DNA of 23,435 nucleotides, from contig JANWHL010000126.1 of the NCBI GenBank assembly GCA_025450405.1, positions 1 to 23,435 of the forward strand, given 5' to 3'. The translations under genes and the position numbers were made by a program. This stretch comes from Ktedonobacterales bacterium. Its GTDB lineage: Bacteria; Chloroflexota; Ktedonobacteria; Ktedonobacterales; JADMIN01. Below the pieces are notes generated by a model that had not been told where the DNA came from, did no database searches, and saw only the letters and a list, made by a program, of their open reading frames with translations. Position 1 is the stretch's first letter; each line of letters starts with the position of its first letter. Below, one piece after another: positions 6,760-13,317 of this stretch.

Positions 6760-8370
6760 TCAATAGCCCGCCGCCTGCCCATCCCCACGTGGGTCGCTGC
6801 CCGCGACATAGCCGCCGCCGGGCAGGCGCCAGATGATCTGGCCGCGGCCGGCCCAGTCCACCTCGGGATCGACCTCCACCTCGTGGCCGCGCGCGGCCAG
6901 CCCCTCCACGATGGCGCTGTCCACGCCCGGCTCATACTTGGTGAAGCGTTCGCCCCACCACGACCAGCGCGGCGCGTCGAGCGCGGCCTGCGGATCCAGG
7001 GCGTAGTCCACCGTGTTCACCACCACCTGCACATGGCCCTGCGGCTGCATGTGGCCGCCCATCACGCCGAAGGGGCCGATGGCCTGGTCGTCGCGGGTGA
7101 GGAACGCCGGGATGATCGTGTGGAAGGGACGCTTGCCGGGAGCCAGCTCGTTGGCGTGGCCGGCCTCCAGGGTGAAGCCGCTGCCGCGATTCTGCAGCAC
7201 GATGCCCGTCCCCGGCACCACCACATGTGACCCGAACGAGCTGTAGGTGGACTGAATGAAGCTGACCATCATGCCATCGGCGTCGGCCGCGCAGAGATAG
7301 GCCGTGTCGCCACGCGCTGGGTTGCCCGGCACGGGGTCGAGGGCGCGCTCGCCGATCAGCGCCCGGCGTCGCGCCGCGTAGCTCTTGGCCAGCAGGCCCT
7401 CGGTCGGCGCGGCCGCGTGCTCGGGATCGCCGATGTAGCGCTCGGCGTCGGCGAAGGCCAGCTTCATCGCCTCGATCTGCGGGTGGTAGCTCGCGACGGA
7501 CTCGCGCGGATGCCGCGCCAGGTCAAAGCCCTCCAGGATGTTCAGCGCGATGAGCGCCGCGAGCCCCTGGCCGTTGGGCGGCATCTCCCAGACCTCGAAG
7601 CCGCGGTACGTGGTGGAGATCGGCGCGACCCAGGTGCTCGTGTGCCGCGCGAGGTCCTCGGCGGTGATGGTGCCACCGCTGCGCGCGGCGAAGTGGGCGA
7701 TGGCCTCGGCGATCTCGCCGTGGTAGAACGCGTCGGCGGCACTGGCGGCGACCAGGCGCAGGCTGCGCGCCATCTCCGGACTCCGCCAGGTTTCGCCCAC
7801 GCGCGGAGCGCGTCCTCCCGGCGCGAAGAGCGCCGCGAAGGCGTCGTACTCAGGGCCGCGCAGCTCCGCGTGGACCTGTTCGACGGCGAAGCGCCAGTGC
7901 CAGTTCGCGATCGGCGAGACCGGATAGCCGTCCTCGGCATAGCCGATGGCCGATGTGAAGAGCTCCGCGAAAGGGAGCCGACCGAAGCGCGCGTGCAGGT
8001 CCCGCCAGGCGGCGGGCGCGCCGGGAATCGTCACCGCGAGCCAGCCACGATCGGGCATGGATTCGTGGCCGCGGGCGCGGACAACGTCCGAGGTGAGGGT
8101 GGCGGGCGCGCGCCCGGAGCCGTTCAACCCGTGGAGACGCTCACCATCCCAGACCAGCGCGAAGGCGTCGCCACCCAGGCCCGTGGAGGCCGGCTCAACC
8201 ACGGTGAGCGCTGCCGCCGTGGCGACGGCGGCGTCCACGGCGTTGCCGCCGCGGCGCAAGATGTCGAGCCCCGCCTGCGCGGCCAGCGGCTGGCTGGTGG
8301 CCACGACGCCGTGCGGCGCGAAGACCGGCTGGTGCTTGCCGGGGAACGCGAGGGCCTTGAAGTCGAGCAT
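6760..8370 (-). CDS. ggt: Gamma-glutamyltransferase family protein (no signal peptide)
   Basis: A 536-residue Ntn-hydrolase. Early motifs are HGVVATSQPLAAQAGLDIL (20-38) and RRGGNAVDAAVATAAALTVV (39-58), then the GLGGDAFALV block (64-73). The self-cleavage and nucleophile site is RGDTAYLCAADADG (353-366), with Thr356 as the expected N-terminal nucleophile of the small subunit. GSGFTL (396-401) and MGGHMQPQGHVQVV (437-450) complete the small-subunit active site. The family cleaves the gamma-glutamyl bond of glutathione or related amides, or transfers that group. No signal peptide is present, so a cytosolic enzyme of the YwrD kind is likely, used to recycle glutathione-like thiols or in specialised metabolism. 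I start at the ATG at 8370 because GAAGGA lies 6 bases upstream; an in-frame GTG 15 bases earlier overlaps that site. The gene is alone on its strand. Confidence 0.88.
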   Translation of the reverse strand: MLDFKALAFPGKHQPVFAPHGVVATSQPLAAQAGLDILRRGGNAVDAAVATAAALTVVEPASTGLGGDAFALVWDGERLHGLNGSGRAPATLTSDVVRARGHESMPDRGWLAVTIPGAPAAWRDLHARFGRLPFAELFTSAIGYAEDGYPVSPIANWHWRFAVEQVHAELRGPEYDAFAALFAPGGRAPRVGETWRSPEMARSLRLVAASAADAFYHGEIAEAIAHFAARSGGTITAEDLARHTSTWVAPISTTYRGFEVWEMPPNGQGLAALIALNILEGFDLARHPRESVASYHPQIEAMKLAFADAERYIGDPEHAAAPTEGLLAKSYAARRRALIGERALDPVPGNPARGDTAYLCAADADGMMVSFIQSTYSSFGSHVVVPGTGIVLQNRGSGFTLEAGHANELAPGKRPFHTIIPAFLTRDDQAIGPFGVMGGHMQPQGHVQVVVNTVDYALDPQAALDAPRWSWWGERFTKYEPGVDSAIVEGLAARGHEVEVDPEVDWAGRGQIIWRLPGGGYVAGSDPRGDGQAAGY

Positions 8371-8503
8371 AGGATGTCCTTCCACGGCTGAGCGCTGTTT
8401 CTCCCGGCATCATACCACCATCTAACACCAGCCCAGCCTTGGGAGCCGCGCGTCAAGGTGCCGTGGTACAACGTCTACGGACGAGCTGTTTCGTTTTCCT
8501 CTG

Positions 8504-8611
8504 ATGCCGGTGGGCCGTAGGTTGCCGCACGACGCGGCTCAAGCGCTGGCCGACGCGTTTGCCCTGGACCGGCGGAAGAACCCATACAAGCGCTTCGCGC
8601 CGCAACCGTGA
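8504..8611 (+). CDS. Possible 35-codon ORF or gene remnant
   Basis: From ATG 8504 the frame encodes 35 residues, including LPHDAAQALADAF (8-20) and a basic end RRKNPYKRF. The frame is open back to 8426 without a clear start, and the upstream residues (DELFRFPL) also look protein-like. It could therefore be the 3' end of a lost gene rather than a complete small gene. There is no good Shine-Dalgarno site at 8504. The stop lies 17 bp upstream of the ATG of the next small ORF. I recognise no family. Confidence 0.25.
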   Translation: MPVGRRLPHDAAQALADAFALDRRKNPYKRFAPQP

Positions 8612-8628
8612 GCCGAGGAGAGTGCCCT

Positions 8629-8817
8629 ATGCGGCACCTATTGGTGGACTTCAACACCATCATGCAGAATCCGGATCCGAACATCGACGAGGTCGTGCTC
8701 GGTGATCCCGAGGAGGATGACGTCCCTTCCCTGGAAGAAGGAGAACGCATGACGATCTATGACGAGGTCCAGCAAGTCCAGGCGACGGCGCACTTCGACG
8801 GCCAGAGCGGCATGTGA
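8629..8817 (+). CDS. Small acidic protein of unknown function, frame continues past a TGA
   Basis: ATG 8629 follows GAGGAGAG at good spacing and encodes 62 residues: MRHLLVDFNTIMQNPDPN (1-18), an acidic stretch with DPEEDDVPSLEEGERM (26-41), then TIYDEVQQVQATAHFDGQSG. The TGA at 8815-8817 is followed in the same frame by 21 more protein-like codons (LAIPDWSTLIEYDTPEVAAG) to a second TGA ending at 8883. A single TGG-to-TGA change would explain this, since a Trp in G-M-W-LA-PDW would be natural there. The gene is therefore either recently inactivated, truncated but functional, or carries readthrough. The opening VDFN and the central EGERM-YDE resemble uncharacterised small bacterial proteins, but I assign no function. 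It probably has no partner, although two other very short ORFs flank it. Confidence 0.5.
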   Translation: MRHLLVDFNTIMQNPDPNIDEVVLGDPEEDDVPSLEEGERMTIYDEVQQVQATAHFDGQSGM

Positions 8818-8912
8818 CTGGCCATCCCCGACTGGTCCACGCTCATCGAGTATGACACGCCCGAGGTTGCCGCCGGCAGCTGAGCGCCGCGCTCGCGATT
8901 CCCTTCGCCCGG

Positions 8913-8921
8913 TGGTATACT
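8913..8921 (+). promoter_or_regulatory. Extended -10 promoter element
   Basis: TGGTATACT carries the TGn extension and a TATACT hexamer. The same TATACTCCGC string occurs in the promoter at 14596-14624. The region 17 bp upstream (TCGCGA) is a poor -35. It would serve the short ORF at 8938 and/or the nitronate monooxygenase. Confidence 0.4.
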
Positions 8922-8937
8922 CCGCGCATTCGCGGCG

Positions 8938-9081
8938 GTGGAGTTCACGGACATCGTCGGCCAGATCCGGGCGGGGCGCGATATCACGGGGCGCGCGCCG
9001 GGCACGCGGCCTGAGTGGCGCGGGTCACCGCTTGTCAGGCACCGCTCCGGCCGCATGCGCTGGCTGAGCGTGCGCTGGTGA
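8938..9081 (+). CDS. Possible 47-codon basic ORF
   Basis: A GTG at 8938 opens a frame of 47 codons. It starts VEFTDIVGQIRAGRDITG (1-18) and ends in a basic, Trp-containing tail (RSGRMRWLSVRW). The first 18 residues look like a real amphipathic helix and turn; the frame is also open upstream (AFAAVEF). No convincing Shine-Dalgarno site precedes the GTG, but an extended -10 lies 17 bp upstream. It could be an independent small gene or the end of a decayed one. It stops 38 bp before the nitronate monooxygenase start. Confidence 0.25.
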   Translation: MEFTDIVGQIRAGRDITGRAPGTRPEWRGSPLVRHRSGRMRWLSVRW

Positions 9082-9119
9082 AGCGGTCCTCCTCGCGCGG
9101 CACCCTGAGGAGGTGTTCC

Positions 9120-10109
9120 ATGCTCACGACGCGGTTTACCGAGATGGTAGGCTGCTCGGTCCCAATCCAGCAGGCCGGCATGGGCCAGTTGGCCAATCCG
9201 GAGCTGGCGGGCGCGGTGGCCAAAGCCGGTGGGCTCGGTCTGGTCTCGGTTCGGGGGATGAGTCCCGAGCGCATCGCCCGATTTCTCGACGAGGCACGCC
9301 ATCGGAGTGGTGGAGCAAGCGGTGGGGCGATCGGCGCGAACGTGCTCTTCATGGACGATGAGGATCCGGAGGAAGTGCGAGGCTGGGCGCGCGCCGCGGC
9401 GCCGCACGCACGGGTGGTGGATTTCTTCTGGGGCACCCCGGATTCGGCGCTCGTCGAGATCGTCCACGCTGGCGGAGCGCTGGCGTGCTGGCAGGTGGGG
9501 TCGGTGGATGCGGCCGCCGCGGCCGATCGGGCCGGTTGCGATTTCGTCGTCGCGCAGGGGACAGAGGCGGGCGGCCACGTACAGGGTCACATCGGTCTGC
9601 TGGCGCTGCTCGATCAGGTGCTTGCGGCGGTGAGCGTCCCGGTCGTCGCCGCGGGGGGCATCGGCAGTGGCCGCGCCATGGCCGCCGCGCTGGCCGCCGG
9701 GGCCGCTGGGGTCCGTGTGGGCACGCGCTTCGTGGCGGCCGAGGAGGCGCACGCTCATCCAACCTATGTGCAAGCGCTCATCGCCGCGCGACCCGAAGAC
9801 TCCGTGTATACGGAGGCCTTCTCCTATGGCTGGGAGCACGCGCCCCATCGCGTGCTGCGCTCGTCGGTAGAGGCCGCCGAGGCATACCAGGGCGAGATCG
9901 TTGGGCAACGCCCTGACCACGACGGGGGCGAACCGACGGACGTGCATCGGTTCGCCCCGCTCGCCGTCACCGACCAGGTGACCGGCACCATCGAGGCGAT
10001 GCCGCTCTGGGCCGGAGAGTCGGTCGGCGGGGTGACGAGAGTTCAGCCGGCCGGAGACATTGTGCGCGAATTGGCCGGCGAGGCTGAGCGATTCCTGAGG
10101 GTTTTCTAG
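9120..10109 (+). CDS. Nitronate monooxygenase (FMN TIM barrel)
   Basis: A 329-residue enzyme of the nitronate monooxygenase / 2-nitropropane dioxygenase family. These FMN-dependent TIM barrels oxidise alkyl nitronates such as propionate 3-nitronate, and some relatives are enoyl-reductase-like. Visible motifs: PIQQAGMGQLANPELAGAVA (15-34, substrate and FMN entry loop), GGLGLVS (37-43), FVVAQGTEAGGHVQGH (142-157, with His153 at the position of the catalytic base in the AGGH-G signature) and VPVVAAGGIGSGRAMAAAL (173-191), then VRVGTRFVA (198-206) for the FMN phosphate. The length is normal for the family. The start is fixed by TGAGGAGGT 7 bases ahead of the ATG. The last codons overlap by four bases with the stop of the converging alcohol dehydrogenase fragment; both stops share the sequence CTAG. 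Confidence 0.85.
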   Translation: MLTTRFTEMVGCSVPIQQAGMGQLANPELAGAVAKAGGLGLVSVRGMSPERIARFLDEARHRSGGASGGAIGANVLFMDDEDPEEVRGWARAAAPHARVVDFFWGTPDSALVEIVHAGGALACWQVGSVDAAAAADRAGCDFVVAQGTEAGGHVQGHIGLLALLDQVLAAVSVPVVAAGGIGSGRAMAAALAAGAAGVRVGTRFVAAEEAHAHPTYVQALIAARPEDSVYTEAFSYGWEHAPHRVLRSSVEAAEAYQGEIVGQRPDHDGGEPTDVHRFAPLAVTDQVTGTIEAMPLWAGESVGGVTRVQPAGDIVRELAGEAERFLRVF

Positions 10110-10477
10110 GACAGGCGCCGCCGCGGATCAAATGCCGCGACGTCGTCACCCTCACTGGTGAAGTCGACGATGACTTTGACAAGCACGTCATTGAGATCGT
10201 GGGGATTGTTCGGCCAGAAGGTGACCTGTTGCCCGACGACAAACTGGGACACGCCTGGGCCAACCGCCACGATCTCCGCGACCCCCTCGTGCCCAAGGAT
10301 GCGGGTGCCGAGCGGTCGCATGCCGCGCAGCATGTCGAGATCTGAGCCGCAGATGCCGGCGCGCAAGGGGGCGACCAGGATTTCGCCAGCATGTGGGTCG
10401 TTGGTTGGCACGTGTTCAATGCGTATCTGTCCGCCATCTGAGATCACCAGGGCCGCGTGCGTTGTCGCCGTGAGCAT
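10106..10477 (-). pseudogene. Truncated zinc-type (MDR) alcohol dehydrogenase fragment
   Basis: A 123-residue frame holding only the GroES-like N-terminal part of a medium-chain dehydrogenase, against about 340-370 residues for a complete one. The zinc site is AGICGSDLDMLRG (40-52, Cys43 ligand) and ILGHEGVAEIVAVGPGV (60-76, His63-Glu64). After VGQQVTFWPNNPH (81-93) the family sequence breaks off, and LVKVIVDFTSEGDD (99-112) leads to a stop. The Rossmann NAD domain is absent. KVIVDF resembles the extreme C-terminal strand of MDR enzymes, so an internal deletion joining the two ends is possible. It still has an ATG with AGGAA upstream, so a short product may be made, but it cannot be a working dehydrogenase. 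Confidence 0.65.
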
Positions 10478-10570
10478 CGCTTGCCGTTCCTAACACGAGC
10501 TTGAGTCGCCCATGCCAGCATCCGTGGTTGCGCGGACCTCGTCTGGTCGCCTCCGGCTGGGCCACGGGGC

Positions 10571-10601
10571 GCATGCCATCACGTGGTGCACATGCCATCA
10601 C
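10571..10601. repeat. 11-bp direct repeat
   Basis: CATGCCATCAC occurs at 10572-10582 and again at 10591-10601, 19 bp apart, about two helical turns, with CACGTG in the spacer. It lies in the 183-bp gap between the dehydrogenase fragment and the GH3 gene; a protein-binding site is possible but unproven. Confidence 0.25.
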
Positions 10602-10660
10602 ATTGCGCTTGGGCAAACGTGCCCACCTCGCGGCATCCGCCTGGCTCACGCGCGGCGCCG

Positions 10661-12019
10661 CTAGAGCTGGCGCCGCGGATCGGGGACGAGCGCATCCAGG
10701 GCGCTTCCGGCCGCGTTCCCAGAGCCAACGGGCGCGACCGCGGCGAGCGCGCGCACATGGCTCGTGATCGCGCGCGGCGGGGGCAGCAGCCCGAAGCGCA
10801 TCTTCAGCAGCAGGATACGCCGCACCGACTCATCTATGCGCGCCCTGGTGATCTGCCCCGCGGCCACCGCCGCGCGCAACGCGTCCATCATCGCGGACAT
10901 CGTGTCGGTGTCCCAGGCGCCCTCCAGCATGTCGTTGCCCGCCTGGATGGCCAGCACTCCCGCCTGGGGGATCGAGAATTTGTCGGTGATGCCGCCCATA
11001 TAGAGCGCGTCGGTTACCACCACGCCGTCGTAACCCAGCTCCTTGCGCAGGATGCCGGTGACGATCGGATACGAGAGCTCCGCCGGCATGGTTGGGTCGA
11101 TCGCGGGCATGAGCAGGTCGGTGGTCATGATCATCGCCGGGTGGTGGCTCATCAGGGCGCGGTAGGGGGCGAAGTCGTTGGCCTCGATGTACGCGCGCGA
11201 GCTGTCGATGACCGGCAGCCCGACGTGCGGGTTCACAGTGGCGGCGCCAAGGCCGGGGAAGTGCTTGGGGCAGGCCATCACGTCGAGTCGCTGCAGCGCA
11301 TCCACCTGGGCCACGCTCATCGCCGACACCATCGCCGGCGAATTGCCAAACGAGCGCAGCCAGCGCCGCCAGGGCGCCTCCACATCCACTACCGGCGCGA
11401 AGGTGGCGTTCAGGCCGAGCTCGCGCAGCTCCTTCGCGATGCGCGTGGCCTCACGCGCGGCGTCGCGTGGGTCGCCAGTGCCGCCGATGTCAGACTCGGA
11501 GGGATGGGACCCAAAGATCTGGTTAGTCTGGTCGTCGCCGCCACCCTCCTCATCGGCGCCGATGATCAGCGGGATCGGCGCCGCGGCTTGCAGGGCGCGC
11601 GTGAGCGCCCGTGTCTGGGGGACGGTGTAGATATTCATGGAGGCATAGAGGATGACGGCGCCCGCGCCCATGCGCGTGAACATATTCTTGAGGTCGTCGT
11701 GATTGGCGTCGGGGTAGAGGTACTCGACGATGAAGAGTTGGCCAAGCTCCTGGTCGAGCGTCATGTGGGCGATACGCGCGTTGACGGCGGCGAGCCGCGG
11801 GTCGTAGCTTCCCATGGAGGCGCGTGGCGGCAATGGCGGCGGCTCTGGAATCGGCGCTGCCAGCGGGTGCGTCTGGCCCGCGGCGAACGGCGCGCACGCG
11901 GCGAGGGGCACGAGCGCCAGGCAGAGCACCGGAAGCCACGCCCGCCAGCCGCGACCCCTGGGCCCGCGGACAATCATGGCGTGTGCGCTCACGCTGAACT
12001 TGCGGTCCCCACCCATCAT
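10661..12019 (-). CDS. GH3-family lipoprotein (NagZ-like) with altered catalytic loop
   Basis: A 452-residue exported protein with a lipobox LAAC (Cys42) after a hydrophobic signal segment (28-41), then a Pro-rich linker (51-66). The GH3 TIM barrel follows: LGQLFIVEY (92-100), PLIIGADEEGG (150-160, usually D-x-EGG), FAPVVDVE (207-214), RSFGNSP (222-228), ACPKHFPGLG (249-258) and VVTDALYMGGI (334-344), with Asp337 as the expected nucleophile. In true beta-N-acetylglucosaminidases of the NagZ type the loop reads KHFPGHG followed by D-S-H, giving an Asp-His catalytic dyad. Here it is KHFPGLG followed by N263-P-H265, so the Asp is Asn while the His is kept. It may hydrolyse a different glycan, act by phosphorolysis, or only bind. 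The start at ATG 12019 is preceded by AAAGGGAGG; the longer frame to 12070 adds residues ahead of the ribosome site. Confidence 0.82.
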   Translation of the reverse strand: MMGGDRKFSVSAHAMIVRGPRGRGWRAWLPVLCLALVPLAACAPFAAGQTHPLAAPIPEPPPLPPRASMGSYDPRLAAVNARIAHMTLDQELGQLFIVEYLYPDANHDDLKNMFTRMGAGAVILYASMNIYTVPQTRALTRALQAAAPIPLIIGADEEGGGDDQTNQIFGSHPSESDIGGTGDPRDAAREATRIAKELRELGLNATFAPVVDVEAPWRRWLRSFGNSPAMVSAMSVAQVDALQRLDVMACPKHFPGLGAATVNPHVGLPVIDSSRAYIEANDFAPYRALMSHHPAMIMTTDLLMPAIDPTMPAELSYPIVTGILRKELGYDGVVVTDALYMGGITDKFSIPQAGVLAIQAGNDMLEGAWDTDTMSAMMDALRAAVAAGQITRARIDESVRRILLLKMRFGLLPPPRAITSHVRALAAVAPVGSGNAAGSALDALVPDPRRQL

Positions 12020-12038
12020 CCGCCTCCCTTTCCCACCA

Positions 12039-12067
12039 GGTAGAACGAACAGGATGGTGGCCCGCAA
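12039..12067 (-). promoter_or_regulatory. Possible promoter for the GH3 gene
   Basis: On the minus strand TTGCGG (12067-12062) is followed after 17 bp by TCTACC (12044-12039), 20 bp ahead of the start codon. The -35 and spacing match the two stronger plus-strand promoters in this window; the -10 is poor. Confidence 0.3.
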
Positions 12068-12123
12068 CATGCTTGAGGTTGGCCGAAACCCTCGGCGAGC
12101 GCATGCAGATAGGCCCGAAGCAC

Positions 12124-12152
12124 TTGCGCCCGCCGCCCCGCAGGGCTATACT
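12124..12152 (+). promoter_or_regulatory. Sigma70-like promoter, TTGCGC-N17-TATACT
   Basis: TTGCGC (12124-12129), a 17-bp spacer and TATACT (12147-12152) make a near-consensus promoter. The expected transcript start is near 12159, about 42 bases before the GTG at 12201 and only about 3 bases before the in-frame ATG at 12162. Confidence 0.6.
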
Positions 12153-12200
12153 GCCGCACGGATGGGCGTGCGGTGGGGCGGTGAGCACGGAGGCGAATTG

Positions 12201-13265
12201 GTGGAGCCCGCTTACGGTGGATCACGGTCACGCGGCGGCGGATCAGGCCGTTCGCGCTTTCTGGCCGTGCTCGCGTTCGTGCTTTCCCTCGCGGTGGGAT
12301 TCGCTTCCTCGACACTCTACCTCAACCACGCCGGGAAGTCGCTTGGCCTCCGCGGCGGAGGATCCGCGGGCACGGCGGTGACCCCGATTGTCGTCGCCAC
12401 CCACACGGCGACGCCTCCGCCCTTCGACCCCAGCGTGGGCGCCCCGCTGCCGACTAACCGCATCGTCGCCATGTACGGCATCGTGGGCGGTGTCGATTTC
12501 AACGGCCCGGCATCCACCATGGACCTGTTGCAGGCAAATCTGCCGACCTTTCAGCAGCTCGGCAAGCAGTACGCGGCGCTCGATCCGACGCATCCGGTGC
12601 AGCTCGGCCTCGACCTGGTCGTCAACGTGCTCCAGCCGTGCTACGCGTTTCCACAGTGGTGCGCCTCGTGGCCAGACGACGCGACCATCCAGGCCTACAT
12701 CACCTTCTGCAAGCAACACAACCTGCTGCTGTTCTTCGACGTGCAACTCGGGACGGAGCCGGTAGCCGACGCTGTCACCAAGCATCTCGATCAGTACCTG
12801 GAGAAGTATCCGTTCGCGGAGCTCGCGCTGGACACTGAGTTCCACTTCCCCAACACGCCGCAGGGCTACGCCGACGCCGAGGGGTACCCCTATTACCTGG
12901 GATGGATGAATGCCAGCGAGATCAACTGGGCCGTCCAACACCTTGCGCAGATGGCGCTCACCGATCGTCTGCCACGCAAAGTGCTGCTCGTGCACCAGTG
13001 GAATCCCGCCGTGCTTCCCGACAAGAGCGGCGTGAAGCTGAATTCCAATGTGTCACTGGTGCTCCAGTCGGATGGCTTCGGCGGGGTCCCTGGCAAGCTG
13101 GGGGACTACCAGGTCTTCGTCCAGTCGGCGTTGTGGCAGTACGGCGGCTATAAGCTTTTCTTCACCTACCAGGATGACCCAAATGGCGCGCGCGACATTC
13201 CACTCCAGACGCCCGCGCAGGTCATGCAAATCTTTCCCCAACCGTTGTTCATTTCGTACCAATGA
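12201..13265 (+). CDS. Membrane-anchored extracellular protein of unknown function
   Basis: I do not recognise the family. The product (354 residues from the GTG at 12201) has a short basic Gly/Ser/Arg-rich cytosolic N-terminus, one membrane segment (RSRFLAVLAFVLSLAVGFAS) and a Thr/Pro linker. An exported domain of about 270 residues begins near NRIVAMYGIVGG. It shows alternating strands and helices (VQLGLDLVVN, LLLFFDVQLG, FAELALDTEFHF, KVLLVHQW), suggesting a TIM-barrel fold. The acidic DTEFHF and the strand-end aromatic residues resemble a glycoside-hydrolase-like active site, but this is inference. GGAGG lies 7 bases before GTG 12201; the alternative ATG 12162 (367 residues) has no ribosome site and would be leaderless. 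The gene is divergent from the GH3 lipoprotein and 52 bp upstream of the substrate-binding lipoprotein, so both may concern the envelope. Confidence 0.65.
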   Translation: MEPAYGGSRSRGGGSGRSRFLAVLAFVLSLAVGFASSTLYLNHAGKSLGLRGGGSAGTAVTPIVVATHTATPPPFDPSVGAPLPTNRIVAMYGIVGGVDFNGPASTMDLLQANLPTFQQLGKQYAALDPTHPVQLGLDLVVNVLQPCYAFPQWCASWPDDATIQAYITFCKQHNLLLFFDVQLGTEPVADAVTKHLDQYLEKYPFAELALDTEFHFPNTPQGYADAEGYPYYLGWMNASEINWAVQHLAQMALTDRLPRKVLLVHQWNPAVLPDKSGVKLNSNVSLVLQSDGFGGVPGKLGDYQVFVQSALWQYGGYKLFFTYQDDPNGARDIPLQTPAQVMQIFPQPLFISYQ

Positions 13266-13317
13266 GGCGTACCAGTGCGGGCGAGTCCATGAGGGCGGGC
13301 CAGTGGGGGCAATCGGC

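Noticed and set aside
8815..8817. TGA read as selenocysteine
   Set aside because: I see no clear SECIS hairpin just downstream and the flanking residues fit a Trp position better; kept only as an alternative within the finding.
10583..12043. Long plus-strand open frame opposite the GH3 gene
   Set aside because: It is antisense to a gene with clear GH3 motifs and signal peptide; the translation is low-complexity Arg/His/Gly-rich.
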